A stretch of 64,000 nucleotides of DNA from contig JAXBDG010000002.1 in NCBI GenBank assembly GCA_036320915.1, forward strand, positions 434,001 through 498,000. The letters run 5' to 3'. Of the stretch, positions 35,601 through 45,695 are shown one piece after another. Each line of letters begins with the position of its first letter. The first letter of the stretch is position 1. A program made the position numbers and the translations under genes. Source of the stretch: Linnemannia elongata (lineage: Eukaryota; Mortierellomycota; Mortierellomycetes; Mortierellales; Mortierellaceae). Under the pieces are notes generated by a model. It did not search any database, was not told the origin of the DNA, and was given only the letters and a program-made list of their open reading frames with translations.

Positions 35601-37780
35601 CGCACCGGGAGGGCTGTGGGTAATGCTGATCCTGTTTCGATCCGGTGGTCGACGTGGCGATGCGGTGGTAGCTCTTTCAGCTCTGAGAATACAGGTTCCT
35701 GGAACTCCCGAATAATGTCGCGATAGTCCTCGGGAATTGACTTGTCGTCCGGGCCTTTATCTACCACCATCGCATTCAACTCGGCCTTGCCTCCAACCTC
35801 GATCGGGAAACAGACACCGTACTCATGCCCGCTCTGGTTAAGGATACGTTTGAAGTGCTTGTGTCCAACTAAGCGCACATCCACCTTCTCCTCAGGCTTC
35901 TCCCCGGGCTCCTCCTCAGGCTTGTCCTCAACGTTTTCCTTGCTCGGTTGCGGTGGGGTCATTTCCACATTGTTGGCCGCTATTGCTTGGTCGCGTAGGC
36001 TTTGGGCTTGCTGTATTGTCCATCTTCCCTTCCAACGGTACACACCTGTTTCCCAGTTGACGCTAGGATTCCAGTGCCTTAGCCATGTCTGCCCCAGGAT
36101 CAGGTCGTAACGCAAGTTGTCAACGATTATCCCGGTAACAGATGCATCCTCGGTATCCATTCGCAGGCTTAGCGAGGCGACATCTTTGGCTATGGACACC
36201 TGTCCACGAGCGAGGAGGATCTTTACGGGAGCACTCAGGGGTATCCGTCGGTATTGCAGCTTCCCTAGCTTGGAAAGCAGCTCGCTGCTCACAAAGTTGG
36301 CGGATGCACCAGAGTCGATCAGAACGCGTAGACTCCGGTCGCCAATATAGCCACGAACTTCATGAACTGGACGGTTGAGGCTGTTTACGACTTCGGGATT
36401 GTTGTCCTCATCCTTAAGGTGGTACGATTGCAGCAGGTAGGAGTAAGAAGTGGTCGACTTTTTATTCAAGGGACAGTACTGGTATACGTGGCCGGGCTTC
36501 CTACATATGCGACAGCCTCCCTTGACGGCGGGCTTGGTACAGTCTCGCTTGATGTGACCTTTCTCGAGACAGTTGTGGCAGGTGTAGTCCTCAAAGTGCT
36601 TCCGAGTTTCCAGCGCGGCAATCTCCAGTTCTTCGGCGGTAATGTTGTCAATCTCCATGGCATTATCGTCCTTGGGGGCGGCCTGCTCCGAGGTAGACGA
36701 GTGGTACGTGCCAAACGTCCTGTTTCCATGGTTTCCGCCGCGGTGAGGTCTCCTTCCGTTACGGTTGCCGTCTTGGTACTCGAAAGTCTGAATGGAGGCC
36801 TCCTTGGCCACAACCTTGTGAAGGAAGGCGTCGAGACGGTCGTCTTCGCTATGAAGATCGCTGATGCGGCCCTGGAGCCAAGAGGGCAGCTTACGCGCAA
36901 AGTCTAGCTTCTTGTCCTTGTCTGAGCGGTCGGGGATGCGGTTGGCTAGGGCGAGGTATCGGGCCGCAAAGGAGGCCAGAGCTTCGTTGGGACCGCGTCT
37001 CAAAGCCTCGATTTCAGCCCGAAGGTTGGTTGTCAAGTGGGTGACCCTCCAACGGGCTCGGAACGCAGCCTTGAACGGGGCCCATTCGATGGCCTGTGAT
37101 GGGGAGAGCGGCTCCAGGTACTGCTCGGCCCATTGACGCGCACCTGACTTAAGCAGGCCAACGAATGACGAAACCTTCTTGTTTTCAGGACAGCTCTTGT
37201 TGATGAAGTGCAGTTCAATGTCCGACAGATACTCATCCAGGTCCAAGGTAAGCTGATTGCCGGTGAAGGACTCGATCCTGGATGGGAACTCGGGCGCGGG
37301 GCGGTTGGGATCCTCGAAGCGATCATAGGGATGGTGGCCGGATGGATTTATGGTGGAGCGGGAAAACACGTCGGCTGCAGAGCGAGTTGGATGGTTGGAT
37401 GGTTGTGGATGGATGGATGCAGGGGCGATTGGAGCGGAGTTTGTGGATTTCTGAACGGCGGCCATCGTTAGCTGGAGTTGTTGTTGTAGCTGTTTGACCA
37501 GATCGATTAAAACCGTGTTCTGTTGCTCCTGAAGCTCTAATCGTTTCTCATATTGCTGGAACACACTCGGGGGGATGGGATTCTGCTGCTGCAGCAGTTG
37601 TTCTTGCTGTTGTTGCTGTTGTTGCTGTTGTTGCTGTTGTTGCTGATGCTGTTGTTGAAGATACGCTTCCTGCTGCTGCAGCTGAGCCAGATGCTCATCG
37701 GGTCCGCCGCTGTGGGCCATGAAAAATTCTTGTTCGTCGTCTTCGTCGGATGTGCCGTCTGCTAATCCGAACCGTACCAT
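32486..37780 (-). CDS. Gag-Pol polyprotein of Ty3/gypsy element
   Basis: 1764 residues in a single frame with no frameshift between Gag and Pol. Gag starts with a long Gln run (about 35-65), then a capsid-like region. Two CCHC zinc knuckles follow near 400-435 (CHNCLEKGHIKRDC, CRICRKPGHVYQYC). Protease active site VLIDSGAS near 489. Reverse transcriptase about 770-930, with FMDDILVF carrying the catalytic Asp pair near 873. RNase H near 1030 (IETDASLIGIGA). Integrase has the HHCC zinc domain near 1280-1315 and D-D-E residues in WGIDFVG, ISDRGSQF and GKTERTNG. A GPY/F module (YGPLRVDMVTPFGAYKLV) lies near 1585. No chromodomain is apparent. The last ~50 residues are encoded by the 3' LTR. All catalytic residues seem intact. 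Confidence 0.95.
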   Translation of the reverse strand: MVRFGLADGTSDEDDEQEFFMAHSGGPDEHLAQLQQQEAYLQQQHQQQQQQQQQQQQQQEQLLQQQNPIPPSVFQQYEKRLELQEQQNTVLIDLVKQLQQQLQLTMAAVQKSTNSAPIAPASIHPQPSNHPTRSAADVFSRSTINPSGHHPYDRFEDPNRPAPEFPSRIESFTGNQLTLDLDEYLSDIELHFINKSCPENKKVSSFVGLLKSGARQWAEQYLEPLSPSQAIEWAPFKAAFRARWRVTHLTTNLRAEIEALRRGPNEALASFAARYLALANRIPDRSDKDKKLDFARKLPSWLQGRISDLHSEDDRLDAFLHKVVAKEASIQTFEYQDGNRNGRRPHRGGNHGNRTFGTYHSSTSEQAAPKDDNAMEIDNITAEELEIAALETRKHFEDYTCHNCLEKGHIKRDCTKPAVKGGCRICRKPGHVYQYCPLNKKSTTSYSYLLQSYHLKDEDNNPEVVNSLNRPVHEVRGYIGDRSLRVLIDSGASANFVSSELLSKLGKLQYRRIPLSAPVKILLARGQVSIAKDVASLSLRMDTEDASVTGIIVDNLRYDLILGQTWLRHWNPSVNWETGVYRWKGRWTIQQAQSLRDQAIAANNVEMTPPQPSKENVEDKPEEEPGEKPEEKVDVRLVGHKHFKRILNQSGHEYGVCFPIEVGGKAELNAMVVDKGPDDKSIPEDYRDIIREFQEPVFSELKELPPHRHVDHRIETGSALPTALPVRRMSPQELDALREELAEMEKKGFIRPSISPWSSPVLFVRKSDGSLRLCVDYRALNSVTIKNKYPLPLIDEFFDRLSGAKIFSKLDLQSGFNQIRMKPEDVEKTAFGTRYGHYEYLVMPFGLTNAPATFQGMMNEVLQGGIDNFCLVFMDDILVFSRTVQEHRQHLRWVLKRLARFKLKAKMSKCQFGQPELVFLGHVICADGIKVDPAKTQGVQSIAPPTNVQEVRRFLGITGYYRKFIKNFSSRAAPLTELTKSSGTNDTTKTRPLPTPWTAVEQAAFDDLKEALLNAPVLRIADFTRDFFIETDASLIGIGAVLSQDFGSNGRRELHPVAYMSRKLDSSQQAWPTHEREMYAIVVACEEWRTYIQGRTANILTDNHSLVFLKRQKEMSRRMAKWCSYMEQTDHLITYRPGRDNPVADALSRPNGNADEITCSFMEIANGDMADRDPLLMLLSDDCSDTVPEGSTLEEELLLAMEDATFDETLDDLDWPLKMIEFKTTGTLSNPRYKGLLATLQNEQDLFEVEDGKVYRLMDGARVEYLPYTSRADYMSKMHASLGHPGGQGLFDRIQPRFWWPSMRKDILSACRSCRECQLTQGGASVTEPLHTLSIVKPFQRWGIDFVGKCPKTQRGNQWILVAVDYATSWTIAKATPDATAETVADFIYEEIVMNHGVPAELISDRGSQFMSEVLRVYLNKLKTKHRLTSAYHPRTNGKTERTNGILGRALTKYVGNKMRHKWDLFLDQAVFACRTRVHSVTKKSPFYLLYGVEPAIPGDATRPYIFDDSVFSEVQAAREATLEALRQERLTVEQRQEDAARDMVEKYNLRNDIDPESPRKVYEVGDWVLVKNISKQKFEYPWYGPLRVDMVTPFGAYKLVWPDERVKVDLVHKDRLKLVVLEGDEEPKRAWFRTRNDRDELTVPMEEVRREDEEGPQSEPVENFDTQEKNQQVTSPMASHAHSTPPSRPARHPARANPKLTAAGAAWIQRGESVLNRGNLSSKPISQDVMIGTRMPIAPSLPAPAGKRVGIPIMVPSNPPRRP

Positions 37781-37808
37781 ATACGTGTGGGCTCGTTTAA
37801 GATCGTTA

Positions 37809-37822
37809 GACCTTTGCTACCA
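37809..37822 (-). other. Primer-binding site (probable initiator tRNA-Met)
   Basis: One base inside the 5' LTR, the minus strand reads TGGTAGCAAAGGTC. This is complementary to a tRNA 3' end CUUUGCUACCA, the form of eukaryotic initiator tRNA-Met (A1-U72 pair, ...GCU-A-CCA). The exact initiator sequence of this species is not in the window. Confidence 0.7.
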
Positions 37823-37823
37823 T

Positions 37824-38226
37824 TGAAAGAATAGGGGCCTAGGAGTACTGGGGGTGCTCCTTGGGGGTGATCCTCTATTGCTACGTATCAGCGGGGCTGA
37901 GTTGTTCCAAGGTGAAAAGGGGGGTTTAATAAGTAATGAGTATATACGGTATGCTAGTGAACTAAGGGTAAGGATAGGTCTTGTACCTGAGTTGTTCCAA
38001 GGTGAAAAGGAAGGAACCACTCAGGTCAAGGGAAAGAGGCTAACTTAAGGTAGTGCTATTAAGGGCAGTATATCAAGGGCGCCGAGGGGGGTTCGAGGGA
38101 ACCATAATAGGTATGCCTACTCGCTTGCCTGCCGGAGCAGGCAACGAGGGGGCAATCGGCATTCGGGTGCCGATCATGACATCTTGAGAGATGGGCTTAG
38201 AGCTTAAATTGCCCCTGTTTAGGACA
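37824..38226 (-). repeat. 5' LTR of the gypsy element
   Basis: 403 bp, identical by eye to the 3' LTR. It ends 19 bp before the mature 5' end of the tRNA-Gly gene (15 bp after the 4-bp duplication). Confidence 0.95.
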
Positions 38227-38245
38227 ATTTCCATCAAGCAACAAA

Positions 38246-38316
38246 GCGTGGTTGGTTTAGTGGTATAATTACCGCCTGCCACGCGGTAGACCCGGGTTCG
38301 ATTCCCGGACCACGCA
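38246..38316 (+). tRNA. tRNA-Gly (anticodon GCC), copy 1
   Basis: 71 nt. The acceptor arms GCGTGGT/ACCACGC pair, the D-arm/A-box is TGGTTTAGTGG, the anticodon loop is TGCCACG with GCC, and the B-box is GGTTCGATTCC. The encoded sequence ends in the discriminator A, with CCA added after transcription. No intron. It decodes GGC/GGU. A T4 terminator follows at 38323-38326. The LINE dimer and the gypsy element both lie directly upstream. Confidence 0.97.
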
Positions 38317-38322
38317 ATTATC

Positions 38323-38326
38323 TTTT
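38323..38326 (+). terminator. Pol III terminator of tRNA-Gly copy 1
   Basis: First T4 run, 7 nt after the tRNA. It is shared with copy 2. Confidence 0.75.
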
Positions 38327-38568
38327 GCCCTTTCTCACTTTGGTTCCGCGCACGATGAACGAATGCATTGCAAAATGAGCCTTGTATCTCTTTTTTTTGG
38401 AGTTTCTGTGGTCCTTCTCTCCTTCTTTTTCGCACTCTCGCATCTCACTTCTTCATTTCTACACTTCGCCTTTGCATCCACTCATCCTCTTCCTTCTTCC
38501 TTCTTTCTTCTTAACAACTCGCTTTCCTTCATTGACACCAACCAACAAGAACATACACTTTCACAACC

Positions 38569-40316
38569 ATGCCTTCGTCAACACCAACACGAAGGACACC
38601 AGTCTACTGCAACGTTTACGACATGGTAAAACAACAACCAACCATCCATCCCATCACAGACATCTACTTTAAAAAAAAGCACAGCAGTTTTGACATCAGC
38701 AAAAACAATAAACGATGTCGATGTCGTTAAAGCACAGTACCTGAAACACAACATTCTCACACAGGAACACACCTTCACCGCTTCGTTTTTGTTTCTGTAG
38801 ATCCCCTCCAACGCCTTGACATCGATCGGCTACTTTATGGGCATAGGCAAGTGTGCACCCACTAGTCCTTTTGATATAGACCCTTACTTATCTAGCTACG
38901 TTCAATCGTTTTTCCGCCTGTCACACACAACAGTACACTAACGTTTATCTTTCCTTTCGACCACCTTACCACTAACTGAACAATGCATTAGGCGTATTCC
39001 ATTCTGGCATAGAAATCCTGGACAAAGGTGCGGCATCAATTCGGGGTTGAGCCGCTTTTTGCTTTCTTGTGCGGTACCTGTTTTTAGCTGTTGGTTGCCT
39101 TCAACTCAAGACAAGACAAAAAGAACGAAGAGAAAGGCTGATGCTAGTGGTGGCGTAGCATAGACCATCGATTGATTAACGCTGGAAGAAACATCTATTC
39201 CATTCTTTCCTGTCCATTTGACACGTAGAATTCAACTTTGGTGGACACGAGTATAACTTTACAGGAGTCTTTTGTGTCGAGCCCAAGGTTGGACCCCCTG
39301 GCGTCGTCTTCAAGTAAGCAAAAGCACAAAGATATTCAAAGCAGGAGATTTCCATTTGGCGGAGAGGGATTGTGGCGGGAAAGAGGCAAAGCACAAGGGT
39401 GCAGCAGGTTCATGAACCATCGGCATAGTTTTGTTATGTGATCTGTCATTGACAAACAGGGATCCCCTTTTTCACTTTTTTTTGTTTTGATATGATACGG
39501 TGTTGTGTTTATTGTAGGGAGACCGTACTTGTGGGATTCACCACTAAGACGGATCAGGAGATCAACCAAGTCATTCAGACACTCTCCAAGGAGTTCACAG
39601 GTACGACCGACCATTCAACTCTTTCATGCATTTATCCACCGATGACACACAACGATTCAAACCACAGACATCTTTGTTTTCGACCACAGGGTTACAAATG
39701 CGTAGATATACTACCCAGGGTTATGGAATTCATTGAAGGATGAAGGAAGGCTTGCTCACAGCTAACCCAAGGTTGATTGGGTTTTTTTTTGCCTTCGTTG
39801 ACTTCTCTTTTTTATTTGCTCTTCTTTCGTTTGAATGGCTCTAACAATAGGCGACTCTTACACTTTGTTGACGAGGTAAAGTGCATTAACTAAAAAATGA
39901 GTCCCCGCAACGCTCATACCCCTGCCTGGCAATTGAGGATGAAAACCAAAGAGCAGCTCAATTAACGCCATGCCTTTTGCCCTGACTTGCCTCTGCCACA
40001 AAAAATTGTTTTCATAGGAATTGCAACCACTTTTCGTCGGAAATGGCGTACAGGTTGACGGGTTCGAGGCCTCCCGGTAAGTTGTTTTCTCCTGCTTTCT
40101 TTAAACAAAAGGCCATAATTGAGTTGATCGCATGAGAAAAAGTCTGACAACAAGTCTACACTCAATTCCCCTTGTATCCGAATAGCCTGGATCAATCGTG
40201 CGGCCAAGCTGGGGACCATGTTCCCGTGTGTTGTCCCCCAGGGCTGGGTTGAGCCTCCGAGTGCAGAGGATGAGGATATGGTCCGTGATCGTGAGACGCT
40301 CCTGCCTCGGCAATGA
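38569..40316 (+). CDS. DeSI/PPPDE-family cysteine isopeptidase
   Basis: Eight exons (38569-38625, 38801-38846, 38992-39027, 39229-39313, 39518-39600, 39851-39875, 40018-40076, 40186-40316) join to 173 residues. PPPDE enzymes remove SUMO or ubiquitin from proteins. The catalytic pair is present: His in GVFHSGIEI and Cys in RNCNHFSSEMA, with the usual VYCNVYDM start and FNFGGHEYNFTGVF strand. The end PPAWINRAAKLG is typical of the family. Exon 2 ends at a GC donor (G/GCAAGT), the only reading that keeps the GVFHSG motif. Exon 6 is just 25 nt. The tRNA-Gly gene lies about 250 bp upstream. Confidence 0.9.
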
Positions 40317-40643
40317 CCGTTCTTAGCCCTGACTGTGAACTGAATATGTCCACAAGACCTGGTCATCATCCCTCTCACTGCTTCTCTCTCTCTCCTCATG
40401 CTCCCTTTTTCCCTCGCTTTTTTTTTTCTCTCTCCTTGCACCCCCTGCTTGTACAATACCATTTCGTCGCGGTGAATACGCGCATTTTTATTTGTCTGAA
40501 ATAAAATCCTAAAAAAAACCGTCACCTCGCCTCCCATAGCGTTTCTTTTCTTGCTGCGACTTTACCTAACATCTCACTTTTATTTGAACAACCACTACAA
40601 CGACTAACAACGAAATCAACGACATTCAGATGGCATCAGCGCG

Positions 40644-43171
40644 ATGAGTGTTCCACCTCGTCAGCCAAGACTCAACCAGCCTCCAACTACCTCTAGCACA
40701 AGTACAAGTATGGGACCCCCCACCCCCCACTCTCCCTTCTTAGGAACACCTCAACTAGGAATTGCTAATGGCATGCTGTGGCGACATCACAACTAAATTA
40801 ACTCGCCTTATTTATTTAGGCGCAGGAAGAAGCCGAAACGCCACCGCCACTGACCCTACTACTGTTGCGTCAGGCTCTGACACAAATCCGCTGCGGATAC
40901 CTGTGTCTCAGCAGGACCAGGATTCTGGAACAGGAACAAGAACAGTAGCAGGTGCTTTTGACACCACCAGCAACAACGACAGCAGGAGGAGTAGGGGCGA
41001 CAATCCGTTCACGGCGCGCAGGCGAGAGAGTCGACCTGACCAGCAGCACAGACGTCATGGCGCCTCGATCTCCATAAGCAATAACAACAACAATAATAAC
41101 AACACCACACCTGGTCAAATGAGAACACCAGCAACATCGAGATTGCCTGGGAGACCACCCCCAGCGCCACGACCATCTCACATTACTTCTAGAATACCAG
41201 GGCCAATACAGTCCCCACTTGGCCCACGACCAGGACATGCAGTAGCGAGACCTCCTAGCGAGAATGCATTCGAGCTTCCGGTGGATGACCCTTTCACGAG
41301 TCGGCGGCCGACAGCTACGCCAATACATCTGCGACGAGAGGCCGTATTTGGAGGAGGAGGAGGTGCGCAGGCTGGCGTTGGATTTAATTCATCGGAACTC
41401 AACGCCTCGCCTATGACGCCGTGGGATATGATGTTTACGCCAAACACGCAGGCTATTGAGACTACTACGGCGGTGGGGACGCCTGTAACCGCACGACTGA
41501 CAGAGTCCTTTTCGTCCATTGCTGTGACACCTGAGCAGGAGGATGTACAGGAAGGATCTTCGTCAACGGCGAATGTGTCAACAGCACTATTCATCAAACG
41601 ACCCTCTAGGATTGCATTCGAGCAGGAAGAGGAGGAAGAGGGAGAGGAAAGTGATTTCGACGATAACGACGATATTCACCCCGGAGACAAGGTGCTTGAT
41701 GACGATGATGTGGAGAGCTTTCTTTCCAAACGAGAGAGTCTGATCAGGGGCCGTCGAGCAATTGAGAAGCGGCCGAGGCGATTGTCAAGTCATACGGGAC
41801 CACACGACATGTACTATTCCTCCCCGTCTGTGGGCATGGCTACACCTGAGAGTTTTACGACTCCACAGTTCCGCACACTACCACCGCTGTCGATACAATT
41901 ACCGACGCGGACACCTGGAGTTGGCTCAAGTCGGTTCAATACGTCGCTGATGAGTCGTGAGGATCCGGATACACCAGTTGGCAGAAACAATAGAGACCAG
42001 GATAACGATGAGCCACCGAGTCTTTGGACGAATGCTGCGCGGCGTGCGATGCTGGACTTGAAGAAGCATGTGTACCAGGGTGAAAGTGATGAAGCACAAG
42101 GAGATGCACACGAAGAAATGTCTCAAAGGGGCGTTGCTTCTGCTAATTCACAGGCGGAGGAGGAGACACTACTAGGAACGAGTCGGATATTGCCATCGAG
42201 TTTGATCAGACGATCTGAGCCGGAACGGGATCCCTTTCTGCAGACCCCTCGCCCTGAACGTGACCCGTTCAACCAGGAGTCTGTGCGCGATGAAGAGGTC
42301 CATGACGAACGCGAATTTCACGGAGATGTTGTCCATGACGAGGTGGATCTGGAGCAAGATTTCCAGAATGTAGCAGCAGACACTGCCTTTATCTCCGAGG
42401 GACATGACAGCATTGCGGAGCTTATCTATGAGCCTGAGGATTTGGAGGAGGAGCGGAGGAGACGTAACGAGGTCAGGGAAGTCATTCGTGCGAACAGGTC
42501 GTTTGAGTTGGGATTGAAGGCTGCGCGAGAGGAGAAGGAAGCTGAGGCTGCAGCCCGAGCAGTAGAAACAGAAGCAGCAGCCGCACAGGAGCTTATAAAT
42601 GCTAACGCTAAAGCTGCCGAGGCCAAGGTTGAGGTGGAGGATGAAGAAGAATCAGAGGACAAGATGCTTAGACGACAGCTGGATGCTGAGGTTAAGAGAG
42701 CTATGTCGATGTTTGATGGTAAGCGATTTGCTTGGGAGTTCTTTGCTTGTCTTGCATCGGAGAGGTCTTTTATTTTGTTGGATGACGGCATGGCCTGAAC
42801 GGGAGGAGTTATGGATGGTCCGATTTCTCACTTCTTTTCTTTTCTTCTGGTTTTGTGGAGAGTAGAAGATATATTCGATGAGTCTTCGGATACGGCTCGT
42901 CTTCTTCCGCCGACCTCTGTTCTCCTCACAGGTAAAGATACTTGCTAAACACTGAGTTGATGACATCGAAAAGCATCACATCTATTACGGCAGTGATCTG
43001 ACTCGGCTTTTTTGTTTTATTCGTCCGTGGGAAAAACAAACAATAGAAATACTGCAGGAGCGCAACGGTCGACAGTTGACGACACCGGAGGAATTGGAGT
43101 GTCGGTCTTGGATGTATGAAGGTGGACGAGTGGGCAAACCCCAGCGGGTGGGGGTCTGGGCGCGAGTATAA
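40644..43171 (+). CDS. Large disordered protein of unknown function
   Basis: Exons 40644-40707, 40820-42718, 42866-42931 and 43047-43171 give 717 residues. Most is predicted disordered: an Asn run near 110, Pro/Arg-rich segments, repeated DPF motifs (NPFTARR, DDPFTSRR, ERDPFLQ, RDPFNQE), long acidic runs and an Ala/Glu-rich helix near 610-640 that may form a coiled coil. The short C-terminal block ILQERNGRQLTTPEELE looks folded and is the best handle for a search. DPF repeats can bind AP2-type endocytic adaptors, but that is speculation here. An alternative ATG upstream (40630) opens only five codons. The exon 3 acceptor could shift by 3 nt. Confidence 0.7.
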
Positions 43172-43326
43172 CCACAGTGTTGTAGCCAGCTATTCACCAA
43201 ACGACCGACCCGCTCCAGCCTACAAATGCAATTTATTTTATCATCGCGGGCGATGATGATGATAACAACAATGACAACAGATGTGGATGGGCCTTGTTCT
43301 ATGATTTTCTTTTTGAACCCTATTCT

Positions 43327-43384
<58 letters not shown>

Positions 43385-43954
43385 ATTGGAGGTTGTGTTT
43401 TTTGTTCTTGCCTTTCACCAGATACTCTAGCAACCTAACAGCCTGAATCCATGGCATCATTATCGCCGATTTTTTTTTTTTTGTTTTTCGATCAGCCTGC
43501 GCTCTTTGGAGGAGAAAGGAAGGGGGCAGTGCGAGTGAATAGACGGGCGAATGACGCCTCGTTTGTGTCAGTCGATAATTGAGGAGATGCGATGCACGCT
43601 CCACCATTCGTGTGCGTCCATTTTTCATTATTCATGCTGATGCTAGGCTTTATTTGGTGCTCATGGGGGGACATGCCCACCCCCCTCCCTCTTTGCCTCC
43701 CTCACTCTTTATGCCAATTGAAAATCGAATAAAACCAACGTTCCTGGGCAGTGAGGGTCTTCTCTCTTTACTTTTCCCTCTTTTCGTTTCTTGTTCATTC
43801 ATTCATTCTCTTTTTTTTTTCTTTCTTTCTTCATTCATTCCTCACTCTTTCATTCAACACCGCACCTTTTTTCTTTCTTTTCTTTTCTTTTCTTTTCACA
43901 CAAGTTTTCGTTTCCTCTTCCTTTCACTTCTCAACTGCCGGTTCACACGATATC
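43172..43954. other. Gene-free interval with (CT)n and CT-rich leader
   Basis: Contains a CT repeat (43333-43381) and a long T/C-rich leader (43680-43950) before the HAL4-like kinase start. No gene seen. Confidence 0.5.
43333..43381. repeat. (CT)n microsatellite
   Basis: Perfect CT repeat of about 49 bp, in the upstream gap of the kinase gene. Confidence 0.95.
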
Positions 43955-45659
43955 ATGGAAAGCACACAACCAATTGTCTCGGTCGACGCAGGAAACGAAA
44001 TCCAACCAGGCGTCCAGGCACTCTCGCTCGAACAGCCCTCCCACCCCATCAAGACCGCGTCCTCCCTGTCCACCCAGCACCCCAAACCCGAACACTCACA
44101 CCCAAAGGGTGGTCAAGAAAGTGAAGACAATGGTCCCGGTCCACATGTCACTCTTATGACCCCTGAAGGCCACGTCGTCGACCATAACCCCTACCTTTCC
44201 CGCGAAGCTCCTCTGCCTCAACAACAGCAGAACCAGAAGGAGCAGTATGAAGAGACTGAGAAGGAACTCAAGAGACCGATAGAATTGGGGCACCGCAGTA
44301 GTCAATCATCTATCGCATCATCCATCAAGTCTCACAACAGCAGCCTCGACACCACCCCAGCAGTTCCCCGATCCCGTATGCTGGCCGAGATCCCCTCCGC
44401 CTACGACCTCATGCCACCTGGTCACAATGCTCGCAGCCGGGCATCCTCTGATACGGCGCATTCCTCGGGTGGGCATTCGTCAACCCACGAGAGTGTGCAT
44501 CGGTTTGAGAGGCTTCCGGATGGTAGGCACAGGCATAACTTGTCTGCGCCGAAGAGACACCGGTTCTTGTCGGAGCAGGCGCGCAGGTTTCGTGATTTCT
44601 TGGAGGGCAAGCGGGATTGGCATGGACATGATAAGGATAAGAAGCACCATCATATTGAAAAAGAGGTGATGGAGCATCCGCTGTCATTGATTGGGGAGAA
44701 GATGCGGGAGTTTGAGAGAGAAGCGGCTCAAGCTGGAGGGAAGGACTCGAGAAGTAAGAAGATGGCGAAGGAGGAGTTTATTCAAAAGTATGGCGAGCTA
44801 CAGCAGGTTGTTGGCAGAGGTAAGCACCTTTGTTGGTTTTTGGTTTTTGGTTTGTTAAATGATGTTGAGTTGTGGGAATAGGGTTTGAAGAGGATGCGTC
44901 ATTTTTATTTTTTGTGTGTGCATTGGCTTGTGCGACGAATTGTAATTGACGTCTTTGTCTTTTTTTTTTGTTGGTGATGGTGTAGGTGCATTCGGTACGG
45001 TCAGGCTATCGATCAAGAAGCATCCACAGTCGGGTATCGATGAAGTCTTTGCCATCAAGGTAATACAACAACCAAACAACGAGATACTCGATCCCCTTTG
45101 TCCATTTACTGTCACTTACGTTATACATACTGCTCAACTGCATACACTAACCAGACCATAACACACATCCTTTCCACCTCCCCCAATGCAGGAGTTCAAG
45201 CGCCGCGAAGCCGAATCCCAAAAGTCCTACATGCGCCGGCTCACCTCAGAATTCTGCATCGCCTCCTCGATAAAACACATCAACGTCATCAAAACCATGG
45301 ACCTCCTCCAACTCCACGGCGACTCCTACAGTGAAGTCATGGAATACTGTGCCGGTGGGGACATGCACACCCTCATCGCCTCTGCCACCACCCTGGGCGA
45401 GGCCGAATCGAGCTGTTTCTTTTCGCAGTTGGTTAACGGGGTTGGATTCTTGCATTCGATGGGTGTCGTGCATCGAGATCTGAAGCCCGAGAACCTGTTG
45501 TTGACGGCCGATGGGTGTTTGAAGATTGCGGATTTTGGAAACAGTGAGGTGTTCCGGATGCCGTGGGAGAAGAAAGTTAGGTCTTCGGCATCCATCTGTG
45601 GAAGTGGGCCCTTTATTGCTCCTGAGGAGTTTACCAAGAAGACCTTTGATGGCCGGTAC

Positions 45660-45695
<36 letters not shown>

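Larger units (their letters stand above)
32237..38226 (-). mobile_element. Ty3/gypsy LTR retrotransposon, apparently complete
   Basis: A 5,990-bp element with 403-bp LTRs (32237-32639 and 37824-38226) that I read as identical, ends TG...CA, and a 4-bp duplication ATTT on both sides (32233-32236 and 38227-38230). It carries one uninterrupted Gag-Pol frame with the order protease, reverse transcriptase, RNase H, integrase, which defines Ty3/gypsy. Identical LTRs and an intact frame indicate a recent insertion that may be mobile. The 5' LTR lies next to a tRNA-Gly gene, so the element and the tRNA are transcribed away from each other. Confidence 0.95.

Noticed and set aside
38073..38435. 120-codon minus-strand frame over the 5' LTR and tRNA
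   Set aside because: Its end is the LTR-encoded Gag-Pol C-terminus read in the wrong LTR; its start crosses the tRNA gene.
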